A DNA stretch of 64,000 nucleotides from Robiginitomaculum antarcticum DSM 21748 (GCF_000365025.1 NZ_KB823011.1:124001-188000), one strand, 5' to 3'; counted from the stretch's first letter, positions 35,626-49,936 are shown. A program made the numbers and translations. The notes: generated by a model not told the origin, from the letters alone.

Positions 35626-37040
35626 GTGTCAGCCTGAACAAAGTTTCGCGACGCCAGCAAAGCGAGCAGAGCCGCGCCCGCAAAAATAATCAGCGCTTGC
35701 GGGGTCATTAATATATGATCTAGCGCAATCACGCTCAGCCCCATTATCGCCGCGATCCCGCCGAAAATTTTCCCCGATTGTGAGCGGCGAATGCCGGTTA
35801 AAATATGACGCCATGCCAAGGCAAAACTTATGCCGCCAAATATCAATCCAATACCTTGACGCAGTGTCACACCGGCCCATTGCGGAATAATGCCGGCCGC
35901 GCCGTCAATGATGTGGGCATAGGCCGGAATGAATAATGCGCCCGCAATGAATACGGGGATACACAGAGCGGCCAGCACGCTTTGCGGGCGGTAAGTTATG
36001 CGGGCTATCTCAATAAGAATGATGGCGAATATAGCCGCGAGCGCGGCCATGATGAAGCCTGCCGAAGCTAGCGGTGTCAGCGTGTCAAATGTCCATGGAA
36101 CGGCGTCTCCGCGCAGCCAGAAATCCGTGGCGGCGATCAGCGCGGTCATGAAAATAATCCATCCCCACGCGCTCATCGCCTGACCAAAACTGCTTTGGCG
36201 CTGCTCTAGATAGCGCCCGGCGCGGTACTCCGTAAAGGCCGCGGCCATGACAAGGCAGACGGCATGTATAGCGGGCATAATCCCGCCGAGAACAGCGAGG
36301 GATAAGGCGGCGCCAAGCCATCCATAAAGCGGTAAATGCGATAGGCTGAAGGCCGCCTGATCATGCCGGTGCGCGGAAATAATCAGGGCCAGCGCGCCGA
36401 ATAGCGGCAGTCCCCATGCGATCTGCGGCGCGCCGGCTGCGGTTAATCCGGCGGCGAGCCAAGCCAGTCCCAAAAATGCGGCGGCGCGTAGGCATATCCG
36501 GCTATGCAATACATAGCCCAGGCCCAGTGCGGCGCAGGTCAGCACGCCTGCCGACATGACAGCAGTGCCCAGCAGACCGAAATGCGCGGCCAGAACATAT
36601 ATGGTTCCGGCAAAAGCGAGAAGCGCGCTCAACGCGCCGACTTCCCGTCCCACAGAATTTGCCGCGCGGGCTTGGGTATAGGACAGGGCCAGCGACGCCC
36701 ATAACAGCACAATTACGGCGAGCAGTTGCACAATACCGGCCGCGCCGGAATATACGGTCCATCCGGTGGCCGCGAGGCTGGCGAGCCAGAGCAGCACGCT
36801 AACTCCGCCCGCGACATGCGCCGGGGGTGTTTCATCAGTTTTCGGGCTTGCACGCTGAGGGCTGTGGAAACCAAATTGCCCGAACGTGGCTGTTGTGGAC
36901 GGCGTGCTGTGACCGGTCAGGACATCTGCCGCGCTGTGATGCACATCCGGGTTATAGGGCGTTGCGCGCAATGTCAGTCCGACATGTCCGCCCATCATGG
37001 GCGGGACATTGTCATTAGCATTATGGACATTAAAACCCAT
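35622..37040 (-). CDS. DUF2157-like polytopic membrane protein
   Basis: A protein of 472 residues. The first ~78 residues are polar and low in complexity (Asn/Pro/His/Thr rich, cytoplasmic by inference). About twelve hydrophobic helices follow, rich in Ala, Gly and Leu. The layout and the four-base overlap with the GDYXXLXY gene match the DUF2157/GDYXXLXY pairs of many proteobacteria. The usual DUF2157 soluble N-domain is not recognisable, so the family assignment leans on context. No function is known. Confidence 0.7.
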   Translation of the reverse strand: MGFNVHNANDNVPPMMGGHVGLTLRATPYNPDVHHSAADVLTGHSTPSTTATFGQFGFHSPQRASPKTDETPPAHVAGGVSVLLWLASLAATGWTVYSGAAGIVQLLAVIVLLWASLALSYTQARAANSVGREVGALSALLAFAGTIYVLAAHFGLLGTAVMSAGVLTCAALGLGYVLHSRICLRAAAFLGLAWLAAGLTAAGAPQIAWGLPLFGALALIISAHRHDQAAFSLSHLPLYGWLGAALSLAVLGGIMPAIHAVCLVMAAAFTEYRAGRYLEQRQSSFGQAMSAWGWIIFMTALIAATDFWLRGDAVPWTFDTLTPLASAGFIMAALAAIFAIILIEIARITYRPQSVLAALCIPVFIAGALFIPAYAHIIDGAAGIIPQWAGVTLRQGIGLIFGGISFALAWRHILTGIRRSQSGKIFGGIAAIMGLSVIALDHILMTPQALIIFAGAALLALLASRNFVQADT

Positions 37041-37689
37041 TAAGTGTCTCTCTTAAGCACAGTTATTGGCGCTTTAGCGCATTAATATGAGTTAAAGAGC
37101 AAGCCCTGTGCCATGCGGGTTGGGGGCGAGCGGATTGCTGTGGATGGTTTGCTTTATTTTTGGCATAGAATATCGTGCAATGGCCCATCGGGTGACCACA
37201 TGCGCGCCGGGCCTTCCGGCGGCGGCGCGCCGCAAAAACAAGAGGCGAGTCTCGTCGCTGGACGAGCCGGGAATTAAAAAGTGCGGACTCATCCGCGAAG
37301 CTGAGCCTCCGATGGAGACCAGAAGAGAAATGTTTTACGAAGGGTCAGCTTCGCGGCGATATCTCACGGCCGATACGCGGCTCTCGCTAAGGTCACACTC
37401 CGCAGCGCAGAATGCTCCCAAACCTGTTTGACGTAGGCCGTAACCCCACTTCTCCCGAATCCAATACCGATCTCTCATAAGTTCCGAACGTCGACACCCG
37501 GCCCGCCACAAGAGACAGTTTAAAGATAGGAGAGAATGAGAGGGCGGGGATGAGATTGACGGGAAAATATCTAAAACGCTGATTTTTATAGATTGTTTTG
37601 TGATGATTGCGAGGATGTATCTCTAAGACTGATTGTTCTGTGAGGCGACCGTCCGTTTGTCGCACTCACAGAGCATCTATTCAAGCGAC
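37041..37689. other. Gene-poor region with an inverted repeat
   Basis: About 650 bases without a convincing gene. A frame of 107 codons on the plus strand (37108-37431) and one of 90 on the minus strand show no domain, no ribosome-binding site and odd composition. The region holds a 15-bp inverted repeat (37293-37356) and several short GC-rich palindromes. No known RNA family is recognisable. Confidence 0.5.
37293..37356. repeat. Inverted repeat, 15-bp arms
   Basis: CCGCGAAGCTGAGCC (37293-37307) and GGGTCAGCTTCGCGG (37342-37356) pair over 15 bases with one mismatch around a 34-base loop. The position far from gene ends argues against a simple terminator, and no T-run follows. Confidence 0.6.
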
Positions 37690-39276
37690 CTATTGATACA
37701 AGCTGATATCAAAATTTCGGCTGGAAGCGTTGGCTTCTGCAACGGCTTCCAGCATTGCGTTCAACTTGCTGCGATCCAGAACACGACCGTTTAGAATGAC
37801 AGTGTCGATTGATTTAGTATTCTCAATATTGGCGAGCGGGTCTTCGTTGAGCAAAACCAGATCAGCGCGGCGGCCTGCTTCAATGACACCCGCATTATTA
37901 TTGATTAATCTGGCTGGTGCTGCCGTTGCGGAGTAAAGTGTTTGTGCGGGAGACATGCCTACAAGATTCAGCGATTGTAATTCATCGTGCAGAGAAAAGC
38001 CCGGAACCACCAACCACCCATTTGAATCTGTTCCCGCCAAAATTGTGACGCCACCATCAACCATTGCCTTTAATAAGATATAGTGAGCCTTTTCTCTGAC
38101 ATCCCAAAACTCTTTGTTCCGCGCTATCTCCTCAGGCGTATTCCCGGCATAGGTCTGAAATTTGTTAAACCCCGGTAGCCACGAAGTCCCGGATGAAGGA
38201 TGACCTTTAACAATTCCGGGGTTGGCATAACCAAGCTGTACTTCGACTATTTTGGAATCGAGGTCAAAAATTTGTTCGTTTAGGCTTTCCGTGTACCAAA
38301 GCGTGCTGTGTACAGCAATATCGTTCGCCAACAGATCACCGATGATTTCTTCTTTCCTGCTATCAACGAACGCAAGGAAGGTATCACGACCCTCAGATTC
38401 GGAACCAGCAAACTCTCGCTGTAATGCTTTATAAATCTCCTCAAGATGACCGATCTCATTCAGTTTAGTCGTACGCAATTCACTTAAAGGGAACGCATCA
38501 GGGAGGTGGCCAGCTGTTGGGATATCAAATTCTTCGGCAACATCCAGGATAGCACGAAAGCTATCCATGGTTAGAAACCCGTATAGCTTGAGACCATCAT
38601 AGCCGCGCTCAATAAACTCTCTTGCTTCTCTTACGGCTTGCTCTGTGGTTGCCGTGGACTCATGGTTGAAAGCTGTTTCAATGAACCAAATATGCAATCG
38701 CTCTGGCATCCAAGAAGGGATAGGTAAAGCCCCCTTAACGGGCCCCCAGCCTTCATCAGAATTCATCGAAGGTGACGAAACATAGTAATGAGGACCAATA
38801 CGGCCATTCTTTATTTCTTCCCTCAGCACTAGATCTGCCGATGAACCATTCATACTTCTAATCTGCGTCACGCCATTTGCCACATAAAGTAACAGATCAT
38901 TGGGGCTGCGGTGAAGATGGGCATGAGAATCCGTCAAGCCAGGGATCAGATATTTACCCTGTCCGTCAATGACCGTCATACCTTTCGGAACGGGACCATC
39001 GTTCGCGACGGAAATAATCTCCCCATCATCCAACAACACGGTTTGATCCGCTAACATTTCTTTGCCGTCTGGCGACAAGACGCTGACATGAGTAATCGCA
39101 ATAGGTTCCATATCTGTTGCGAACTGAGCATGATCTGCAAGCTCAGTTTGGCTGCCAAAGACGGGGTCCCAAACGCTATTGATATACACAGTGAGCGCAA
39201 GAGCCGCCAACGCGACCAAACCGACGATTACAGCTGCGGCCCGCAAGCCCCACGTCATGATTGTATTTTTTTGCAT
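37690..39276 (-). CDS. Membrane-anchored amidohydrolase-family protein
   Basis: A 528-residue metal-dependent hydrolase of the imidazolonepropionase/prolidase-like amidohydrolase group. An N-terminal helix (about 8-30) anchors it, with the enzyme in the periplasm. The metal motif is GLTDSHAHLHRS. Lys in GLKLYGF (candidate bridging Lys), His in TAGHLPDAF, His in IGHLEE and Asp in LAGTDSNGW follow in the family order. The C-terminal composite domain ends with ADLVLLNEDPLANI. The substrate is unknown. An AraC-type regulator gene lies 110 bp upstream on the same strand and may control it. Confidence 0.88.
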   Translation of the reverse strand: MQKNTIMTWGLRAAAVIVGLVALAALALTVYINSVWDPVFGSQTELADHAQFATDMEPIAITHVSVLSPDGKEMLADQTVLLDDGEIISVANDGPVPKGMTVIDGQGKYLIPGLTDSHAHLHRSPNDLLLYVANGVTQIRSMNGSSADLVLREEIKNGRIGPHYYVSSPSMNSDEGWGPVKGALPIPSWMPERLHIWFIETAFNHESTATTEQAVREAREFIERGYDGLKLYGFLTMDSFRAILDVAEEFDIPTAGHLPDAFPLSELRTTKLNEIGHLEEIYKALQREFAGSESEGRDTFLAFVDSRKEEIIGDLLANDIAVHSTLWYTESLNEQIFDLDSKIVEVQLGYANPGIVKGHPSSGTSWLPGFNKFQTYAGNTPEEIARNKEFWDVREKAHYILLKAMVDGGVTILAGTDSNGWLVVPGFSLHDELQSLNLVGMSPAQTLYSATAAPARLINNNAGVIEAGRRADLVLLNEDPLANIENTKSIDTVILNGRVLDRSKLNAMLEAVAEANASSRNFDISLYQ

Positions 39277-39386
39277 TGATTAACCCTCTGTGTGATTTGC
39301 CTGATTTACATAAACCATCACCTTTCAGCAGTTTTTCTGTGAGTGTGCGTCCAAATAGGTCGAATTGGACGTCCGAATCGACGTGT

Positions 39387-40520
39387 TCAGACGTCTTCTA
39401 ACTTTAATTTATTGCGGTATTGCGTCGGGGTGCGCCCGGTAAACTGCTTAAAGATAGCATTGAACGTGCTCTTGGAGGAAAATCCTGCCTCCAACGCAAT
39501 ATCCAGAATGTTTTGGGTTGAACCTTCCTCAAGGCGCTTACATACAAAATCAACTCTATAACCATTGATGAACTGATAGAAGTTCTTGCCCGCATGTCGG
39601 TTCAGGACTTCGGACAAATGATGCTTGCTTAGGCGAGTCGCTGCCGCGAGCCTTGCCAAGGTCAGCGTACTGTCTAGATAAATTTGTTCGCTTTCAAACT
39701 GGCTTTTGACTGTCTTGAAAAGCTCCGTCCGAATGGCTGGATCCAGTTCACCGTCTTGCTCGCGTATACGTGTGCTCTCCCTTTGTGGAGTTGGTGTGTT
39801 TTCAATTGCGGTCAGACCAGAGATTATAAAGAACTGGGGATTGCGCCATTGCATCGCGGCGATAAAGTATACGAAGAGTACCAGAAGCAGGTTAGCAATG
39901 TCAGAATAAGTTTCTGAGGCAGACCCAAGCCCGGGTAACGCTTTCAGCCCCACGACTGTTAGAATAAGTAACTGCATTAAGAGCAGCCATCTAAAGACTG
40001 ACACGTTGAAATTTGCCAGATTGGCATGGGCTTGCTTGCGATAGCGCAAAATCATCGCCAACGTCCATCCGCCATAACCAAAGGCTTGAGCTACGATCAC
40101 ATACTCACTCGCGGACAAACGCCAATCTTCGGAATAAGTGCCCGCGATCCACTGCGCTATTTCTTGCGGATCGCCTATAAGCAAATCGACAGTCATTACA
40201 TAGCAGAACAATAAAGGGATAAGATGAACAAGATCACTTACCGTTATTGGCTTTTCAGTGAGCGCACTACGACAATATAAATAGGTAGCCGGCCCTAATA
40301 TGGCCGGAAGATAGAAAAGCCAGCCGATACTCCACATGACCATGTTGTTCTCGATATTCAACAACAGGAATGGAAACAGGAAAGTCAAAGCAATCAATAA
40401 ACAGACCGCGCCCAAAATGCGGCTCGCAGTTGTCATGCGTGAGCCGGTGACCAACAAGACAAACAATAAAAACCCCTGAAAGCTCCCAATAACCGATATG
40501 TATTCCTGTAACGTCGACAT
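39387..40520 (-). CDS. AraC-family regulator with N-terminal membrane domain
   Basis: A 377-residue protein. About seven hydrophobic helices occupy residues 8-225. After a polar linker, the AraC/XylS double helix-turn-helix domain covers about 270-372 (LARLAAATRLSKHHLSEVLN, then GKNFYQFINGYRVDFV and FSSKSTFNAIFKQFTGRTPTQYR). It is therefore a membrane-bound transcription factor that could sense an outer or membrane signal. The amidohydrolase gene 110 bp downstream on the same strand is the likely target or partner. Confidence 0.92.
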   Translation of the reverse strand: MSTLQEYISVIGSFQGFLLFVLLVTGSRMTTASRILGAVCLLIALTFLFPFLLLNIENNMVMWSIGWLFYLPAILGPATYLYCRSALTEKPITVSDLVHLIPLLFCYVMTVDLLIGDPQEIAQWIAGTYSEDWRLSASEYVIVAQAFGYGGWTLAMILRYRKQAHANLANFNVSVFRWLLLMQLLILTVVGLKALPGLGSASETYSDIANLLLVLFVYFIAAMQWRNPQFFIISGLTAIENTPTPQRESTRIREQDGELDPAIRTELFKTVKSQFESEQIYLDSTLTLARLAAATRLSKHHLSEVLNRHAGKNFYQFINGYRVDFVCKRLEEGSTQNILDIALEAGFSSKSTFNAIFKQFTGRTPTQYRNKLKLEDV

Positions 40521-40791
40521 GTTTTACACTCATCTTCTGAATCGGCAGAAGTCGGAGAGCTCTCGGGCTGTCTCAAACAACTATCAGCAACTATGGATCT
40601 TGGTCAATCAGTGACTGAAAGAGCGTTCATAAGGCATGTCAATGAGAGCCTAAAACCACCTCAAAACGGGCTCTCACCATGTCCGCTTTTGCAGGGGCAA
40701 AGCAACCCTTAGGCTTTGTCGAGTATTTAGTCTGCTATGCGGATTACCGTTACCGTCATACCTAAGATTTCCTGACGCCCGATCAAAACCT
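40521..40791. other. Intergenic, nothing recognised
   Basis: About 270 bases upstream of the AraC-type gene and downstream of the DUF2959 gene. It presumably carries the AraC-type promoter. I see no RNA gene or strong terminator. Confidence 0.5.
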
Positions 40792-41460
40792 CTAAGTAGC
40801 TCCGTTCATCTCCGCAATGAACGCGTCGGCGGCAGAGATAGACTGTTCCATTTCGGCGATAAGGCGGGCGACATCATCTTCGAGATCTGCGGTTTCCGTG
40901 TTGAGGGCCGCAATCGCGCGCGCATTTAAATTGTGCTTTAAATAGAGAACCCGGTCGTTGAAGACTGTGAGGACGGGATCCATGGACGCCGTTGCGGCAT
41001 CCATCTTGTCGGTGAGGACCTCATATCTTTGCTGCGTCTCGCGCAATTGCCGCTCGGATGCGCGGCGAAGACCGGCATCTGAATAGCTGTCCAGTTCACT
41101 GTCCCACTCGCGGAAGAGGTCGCGGGCGACGCGTTTGACGGCATCAACGCGCGCGCGAACCTCATCGGCCTGACCCCGGGCGCGGTCATAAGCCCGGCTG
41201 AGATCATCATAGACATCCTCGAGTGCGCCGGCATCGACAGCCACGACTGCGCGAAACGCCTCCAGCGCGTCTTTGAATTCTTCTTTGGCCTCTGTTTGGG
41301 ATTTCGCGACGTCTTGGACACGGTCCACCAGAATGTCACGCTTCTCAATCCCGAACTTCTCCTGGATATTGTAAGCCGCGGTCGTGCAGCCCGTGACTAA
41401 AATTGGCGTCAAGACCAGTGCGCCCATTATTCCAACTAAGTTATGCTTCATATATCGCAT
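40792..41460 (-). CDS. DUF2959 family lipoprotein
   Basis: A 222-residue protein with a lipoprotein signal (LVTGC, Cys about 25). A long, highly charged helical/coiled-coil body follows (for example RQLRETQQRYEVLTDKMDAA). This fits the uncharacterised DUF2959 family of envelope proteins. AGGATA lies four bases before the ATG at 41460; a second ATG four codons later is possible. Function unknown. Confidence 0.83.
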   Translation of the reverse strand: MRYMKHNLVGIMGALVLTPILVTGCTTAAYNIQEKFGIEKRDILVDRVQDVAKSQTEAKEEFKDALEAFRAVVAVDAGALEDVYDDLSRAYDRARGQADEVRARVDAVKRVARDLFREWDSELDSYSDAGLRRASERQLRETQQRYEVLTDKMDAATASMDPVLTVFNDRVLYLKHNLNARAIAALNTETADLEDDVARLIAEMEQSISAADAFIAEMNGAT

Positions 41461-41582
41461 TTTATCCTACCTTGTTTTCCGAGACCAAAGACACTGCGTC
41501 ATCAAATCTTAACATCGTAAATGTGGGTTTGCCATAGTTTACTGATACCCAACCTTATGCGTGACCGGATTAGCGGTTGACC

Positions 41583-42602
41583 CTAACTTACCGTATGGCT
41601 GCCCGGCAGGCCTGACAGAACGTCAATGACGCTTCGGATCAGGGGGATTTCGTGCTGCATTGCGCGGTAGCCCCGCTCAATCAGCTCGTCGGCTTTGGTA
41701 AATTCAAGCATGCCGATATGGCCGACACGCGGCGCGACAAAGACGTCCGGCGGATCCCCGGCGAGGCGGGAGCGCGAAATCCGGTCCATAACGATATTGA
41801 GCGCCCCCATCATGACGGATCCAAGGCGCGGGCCTTCGCCGGGCCCGTTGCCGCCGATCATAGAGCGCAGCAGCAGGCGGTCGGGGCGCATCTTATTCAG
41901 GCTGCGCGCCGCAAGCTCCAGCGGCTCTAAGTCTTCGTCATCGGATTGGAGCGGCTCGCGGTCAAAATCGACTTCGTTATTTGTGCCGATGGGGCCGAAG
42001 GCGTCACCGTTCAGGCTGACCGCGATGACGACATGCGCGCCCAGCGCGCGGCAGGCCGAGACGGGCACGGGATTGACCAGCGCGCCGTCAATCATATAGC
42101 GCCCGTCGATTTTAACGGGCTCGAACGCGCCGGGCAGGGCGTAGCTGGCGCGCAAAGCCGGGACGAGGGGGCCGTCCTGAAACCACACTTCATAGCCCGT
42201 GCGTAGATCACACGCCACAGCGGCATATTTTCGGTCGAGTTCTTCAATACGAATATCGCCCATATAATGCTTGAGCACTCTGCCGATACGCTCGCCGCGC
42301 ATCAGGCCGGCCCCGCCCCAGCGCACATCCATATAAGAGAGCATACGGTTACGGGTCAGGGCGCGCGCCCAGTTTTCCAGCGCGTCCAGATTGCCTGAGA
42401 GGTAAGCTGCGCCGACCAGCGCGCCGATAGAGGTCCCGGCGACAATATCCGGACGAATGCCGGCTTCGATCAGGGCGCGAATGGCGCCGATATGGGCCCA
42501 GCCGCGCGCCACTCCGCCGCCAAGCGCAATACCCAGCGGCGGATGTCTCCGGTTTCCATCAATATGGTCATCATGTACATTTGGCGTTGTTTGCAATCGC
42601 AT
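41583..42602 (-). CDS. Patatin-like phospholipase (RssA type)
   Basis: A lipid acyl hydrolase of 339 residues with a Ser-Asp dyad. The oxyanion loop GGGVARG, the nucleophile Ser58 in GTSIG and the Asp in MIDGALVNPVP are all in place. No membrane segment or signal. The ATG at 42602 is preferred because AAAGGACAG sits seven bases upstream; a GTG at 42632 would add ten residues. The N-terminus and size match the RssA/YchK group. The substrate is unknown. Confidence 0.92.
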   Translation of the reverse strand: MRLQTTPNVHDDHIDGNRRHPPLGIALGGGVARGWAHIGAIRALIEAGIRPDIVAGTSIGALVGAAYLSGNLDALENWARALTRNRMLSYMDVRWGGAGLMRGERIGRVLKHYMGDIRIEELDRKYAAVACDLRTGYEVWFQDGPLVPALRASYALPGAFEPVKIDGRYMIDGALVNPVPVSACRALGAHVVIAVSLNGDAFGPIGTNNEVDFDREPLQSDDEDLEPLELAARSLNKMRPDRLLLRSMIGGNGPGEGPRLGSVMMGALNIVMDRISRSRLAGDPPDVFVAPRVGHIGMLEFTKADELIERGYRAMQHEIPLIRSVIDVLSGLPGSHTVS

Positions 42603-42715
42603 AAGACTGTCCTTTGAGTCTTTGTAAGCCACGGCGCGTCATAATCAAAATAAATCCGCTTTAAGCTTGGAAATTTGGAGCCATATTCGTAAACCAAGGC
42701 CATGGGGGGAGAGAT

Positions 42716-43297
42716 ATGAACATCCAAACCGTTATAATGGGCTCTACGGCGCTTTTGCTGCTGCCGGCCTGTGCGAGTATATCTGAGAGTGAATGCGCGG
42801 CCGGAAACTGGCAGGATCTGGGCTATCGTGATGGACTGAACGGCGTAAGCCGCAGCCAGATCGCAGAATATTCCACTACATGCAGCGAATATGGCTTGGA
42901 TACGGATAGCCGGGCGTATGAACGTGGCTATGAGCGCGGCTTGGCGCTCTATTGCGTGCCCGAAAAAGCCTATGATATGGGCGTCAGCGGCATGGCCTAT
43001 ACCGGAATATGCGCGGGGACGCTTACCGGCGATGATTTCAGGATCGCCTATGAGGATGGCCGCGTGCAGTATCAGGCCGGGGTCGAGCATACGCGATTGC
43101 AAAGCCGCATGCAGGATTTCGATGACAAGATCGAAGATATTCGCGTGCGGATGCGTAGCGATGAAATTGGTGAAGACGAATATGACCGCTTGCGCCGTAA
43201 ACGCGACCGGCTGGAGGATGAGCGGGCGACGGCTCTAATTGATATGCGTGAATTTGAGCGCGCGAACGGCCTTCCCAAAGCTTACCGGGACTATTGA
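42716..43297 (+). CDS. DUF2799 family lipoprotein
   Basis: A protein of 193 residues with a lipoprotein signal (LLPAC, Cys about 19). It has the DUF2799 pattern WQDLGYRDGLNG and AYERGYERGLALYC, with paired cysteines, and a charged coiled coil at the C-terminus (about 120-180). GGGGGGAGAG precedes the ATG. Function unknown. The GNAT gene begins one base after its stop. Confidence 0.86.
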   Translation: MNIQTVIMGSTALLLLPACASISESECAAGNWQDLGYRDGLNGVSRSQIAEYSTTCSEYGLDTDSRAYERGYERGLALYCVPEKAYDMGVSGMAYTGICAGTLTGDDFRIAYEDGRVQYQAGVEHTRLQSRMQDFDDKIEDIRVRMRSDEIGEDEYDRLRRKRDRLEDERATALIDMREFERANGLPKAYRDY

Positions 43298-43298
43298 A

Positions 43299-43802
43299 TT
43301 GACCGCATTTTCATTGCGTAACGTGGCGCCCGCTGACTACGCCGAGATACTCCCTATATATAATGACGTCGTGGCGCGCAGCACGGCGATATATAGTGAC
43401 GATCCCGCGACGCTCGGCGACATCGAAAACTATGGACAAATGCGGCTGTCAGAGGGGTTTCCCTTTATCGTGGCCGTAGATGATGACGGCAAGATTGCGG
43501 GCTATGGCACTTACGGCACATTTCGCGCCCGCCCGGGCTACCGCTACACGGTCGAGCACAGCGTGCATATCCGGCCTGATCTGCGCGGGGCAGGGGTCGG
43601 GTCCATGTTAATGGGCGAGCTGATCAAACTGGCTAAGGCCGGCGGATATCATATCATGATCGGCGCTGTCGACGCGCAGAATGAAGGCAGCCTTCGCTTT
43701 CATGACCGGCTGGGTTTTACCCGCAGCGCACGGCTTGATGAGATCGGACGGAAATTCGGCCGCTGGCTGGACGTTGTTTTTGTGACGTTGAATCTGGATT
43801 AG
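43299..43802 (+). CDS. GNAT-family N-acetyltransferase (phosphinothricin acetyltransferase-like)
   Basis: A 167-residue acetyltransferase with the GNAT fold. The acetyl-CoA loop is VHIRPDLRGAGVGSMLM, and the C-terminal GAVDAQNEGSLRFHDRLGFT, with GRWLDVVFV, resembles the Pat/Bar and MddA group that acetylates phosphinothricin or methionine derivatives. The real substrate is unknown. The TTG start at 43299 is inferred from GGGA upstream and the one-base gap after DUF2799; a longer frame would overlap that gene by 59 bases. Confidence 0.87.
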   Translation: MTAFSLRNVAPADYAEILPIYNDVVARSTAIYSDDPATLGDIENYGQMRLSEGFPFIVAVDDDGKIAGYGTYGTFRARPGYRYTVEHSVHIRPDLRGAGVGSMLMGELIKLAKAGGYHIMIGAVDAQNEGSLRFHDRLGFTRSARLDEIGRKFGRWLDVVFVTLNLD

Positions 43803-44985
43803 AGCCGGCGGCTATCTGAAGTCCGGGATTTTAAAGTCAAGACACGTATCCGCGTGGAGGGAATCACACGTAATCACCCTCTTTCTTCACTTGCCAGAGA
43901 ATCGTTTGCGGTTCAGGACAGGCGAAATCGCTGAAAAAGCGGCTCTGCACAGATTTGACAGGACAAAAAAGCTTATTATCGGGTGGTCGCAATAGGGTTT
44001 GTGCAGGACTTTCAACTTTATGCGCTGCATATGATGACATTCGTTTCGCAAATATCGTGGCTGTGAACAGCGGATACGACGATTTAAATCAGCAAAGCCC
44101 ATCTTGAAGTGATCCGAAAGCACCCCTTCAAGCTCCTCATAATAAGACCAATCCGAATTGATAGCCCGAATCTTACCAGATAATTCCATAGCCATTGATG
44201 ATTTTGAGCGAATAAGGGGCTAATTACCGCCCGTGTCATTGCGCAAAGCGATTCAAACGGCGCAGCGAATTGCGCAATATGGGATATAAAGTGATGAAAT
44301 TAGTTTGCAAATAGGCCGCTCATCGCAGCTTTAGGCGCTCATCACGGCTAAAAAACACTAAAATGCAGAAAAAAATGCGGTTTATGCGCAATCTTGCTTG
44401 CATTTTTCGTTTCAGAGACGTAAATACTGGCTCCTCGCTGAGTCGCCTAACGGATTGACTTGGCGGCTCAGTCTAACGTTTAGCTTTCATGAACCCGGAT
44501 TTCGGTTTGGTGGCAGGAAAGTTTTTCGCCGGATTTCAGGGTAAGGCAGAAGGTCAAATGACCAACTGAACTAAACTGAAAAAAGATGAAGAAGGCGTTT
44601 GACAGGTGATTGGGTTAGCCCTAAACACCGCCAACCTTGAGAAGGGGCGTCGCAAAAACGTCACATTCGATAGGGCGGCCCTCTCGGGGGCCATATTTTT
44701 TGAGAGCCATTTATTTGGTAATCACGCTGTTTGACATTGTTAATTATGGAAAGAGAAACGCAGGCGGCGGTGAGCTGTGAGCTTCATCTGGATTTATTCA
44801 GAGAAGCACATTTGTTGACTGACTGTTTGACGTTTCTTGAATACAAGAATGAGTATCGCTTATATGAGCAAGCCGTGTACGGATTGTTCATGTGGTGTAC
44901 TCGTCAAGTATTCTTTGAACGCAATAAGTATGAAAGATGGCTTCGGCCATCAATTATGCCAGACGACAGTTAGATTCAATATTCT
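43803..44985. other. Long leader region of the rRNA operon
   Basis: About 1.2 kb without a convincing gene between the GNAT gene and the 16S rRNA. It contains two TTGACA hexamers (44599, 44731), a short GC-rich hairpin followed by T residues near 44670-44700, and open frames of 80-102 codons without domains. It probably carries the rRNA promoters and antitermination signals. Confidence 0.6.
44599..44626 (+). promoter_or_regulatory. Candidate rRNA promoter
   Basis: TTGACA at 44599-44604 with CTAAAC 16 bases downstream, about 360 bases before the 16S start. The -10 match is weak. A second TTGACA at 44731 has an even poorer -10. These assignments are by eye only. Confidence 0.3.
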
Positions 44986-46471
<1,486 letters not shown>

Positions 46472-46691
46472 CGATCTGGTCAAATTCATCTTTTATTAGA
46501 TGGCCGAGATTAGATCTCTGATGAAACATCGAAAGCCCTGTAATTATCTTCGGATAATCTCAGGTGACTTTCAAAACTATAACGGTTTGCCGCCGTCTTC
46601 GTTTCTCTTTCCAAATAGTTCAGACATTGCCCGCGCAATATGGCGCGGTTTTGTTTTGAACTCTGTTGAGGCAGCAGTTTTGCTGTTTTGG

Positions 46692-46768
46692 AGGCCGGTA
46701 GCTCAGCTGGTTAGAGCGCGCCCCTGATAAGGGCGAGGTCGGAAGTTCAAGTCTTCTTCGGCCTACCA
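46692..46768 (+). tRNA. tRNA-Ile (GAU)
   Basis: 77 bases with acceptor stem AGGCCGG/TCGGCCT, anticodon loop CTGATAA (GAT), T-arm GGAAG-TTCAAGT-CTTCT and an encoded CCA. It sits in the 16S-23S spacer as usual. Confidence 0.97.
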
Positions 46769-46807
46769 ACCGTTATTCGCTTGCGAAATACGGGGAAATA
46801 ACCTTTA

Positions 46808-46883
46808 GGGGCTTTAGCTCAGTTGGTAGAGCATCTGCTTTGCAAGCAGAGGGTCAGCGGTTCGAATCCGCTAAGCTCCACCA
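46808..46883 (+). tRNA. tRNA-Ala (UGC)
   Basis: 76 bases starting GGGGCTTTAGCTC, with anticodon loop TTTGCAA (TGC), T-loop TTCGAAT and 3' AAGCTCCACCA. Second spacer tRNA of the operon. Confidence 0.97.
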
Positions 46884-47154
46884 AACACCGCGCCCAACAG
46901 CAGGAAGAACAAATTTCGTTCAAGTCATTGATTTGAACGGATGTTTTACATCGTAAATAAAGAAGGGGTTATCCGCCCCGGGAACATCTCCATCGAACTT
47001 CGGTTTGATAATAATTCCCGACTAGAAGGATAACTCTTAAGTAAAGATATCGTCTGGCAAATGCTTATGGCGGTGAACATCTATATCTATGGTCTTAGCC
47101 GACCGGACGGTATGTTCACTACGCATGAGCGTTTACTGAGAAAATAATGAATCA
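46884..47154. other. tRNA-Ala to 23S spacer
   Basis: About 270 bases of operon spacer. It presumably forms half of the 23S processing stem. Nothing else is recognised. Confidence 0.6.

Positions 47155-49936
<2,782 letters not shown>

Noticed and set aside
37108-37431. Plus-strand frame of 107 codons
   Set aside because: No ribosome-binding site, no domain, skewed composition; the inverted repeat lies within it.
43887-44195. Minus-strand frame of 102 codons (MAMELSGKIRAINSD...)
   Set aside because: No ribosome-binding site and no family; it could be a decayed gene, but I cannot support it.
44731-44973. Plus-strand frame of 80 codons before 16S
   Set aside because: It lies in the rRNA leader and would be cotranscribed with rRNA; no domain.
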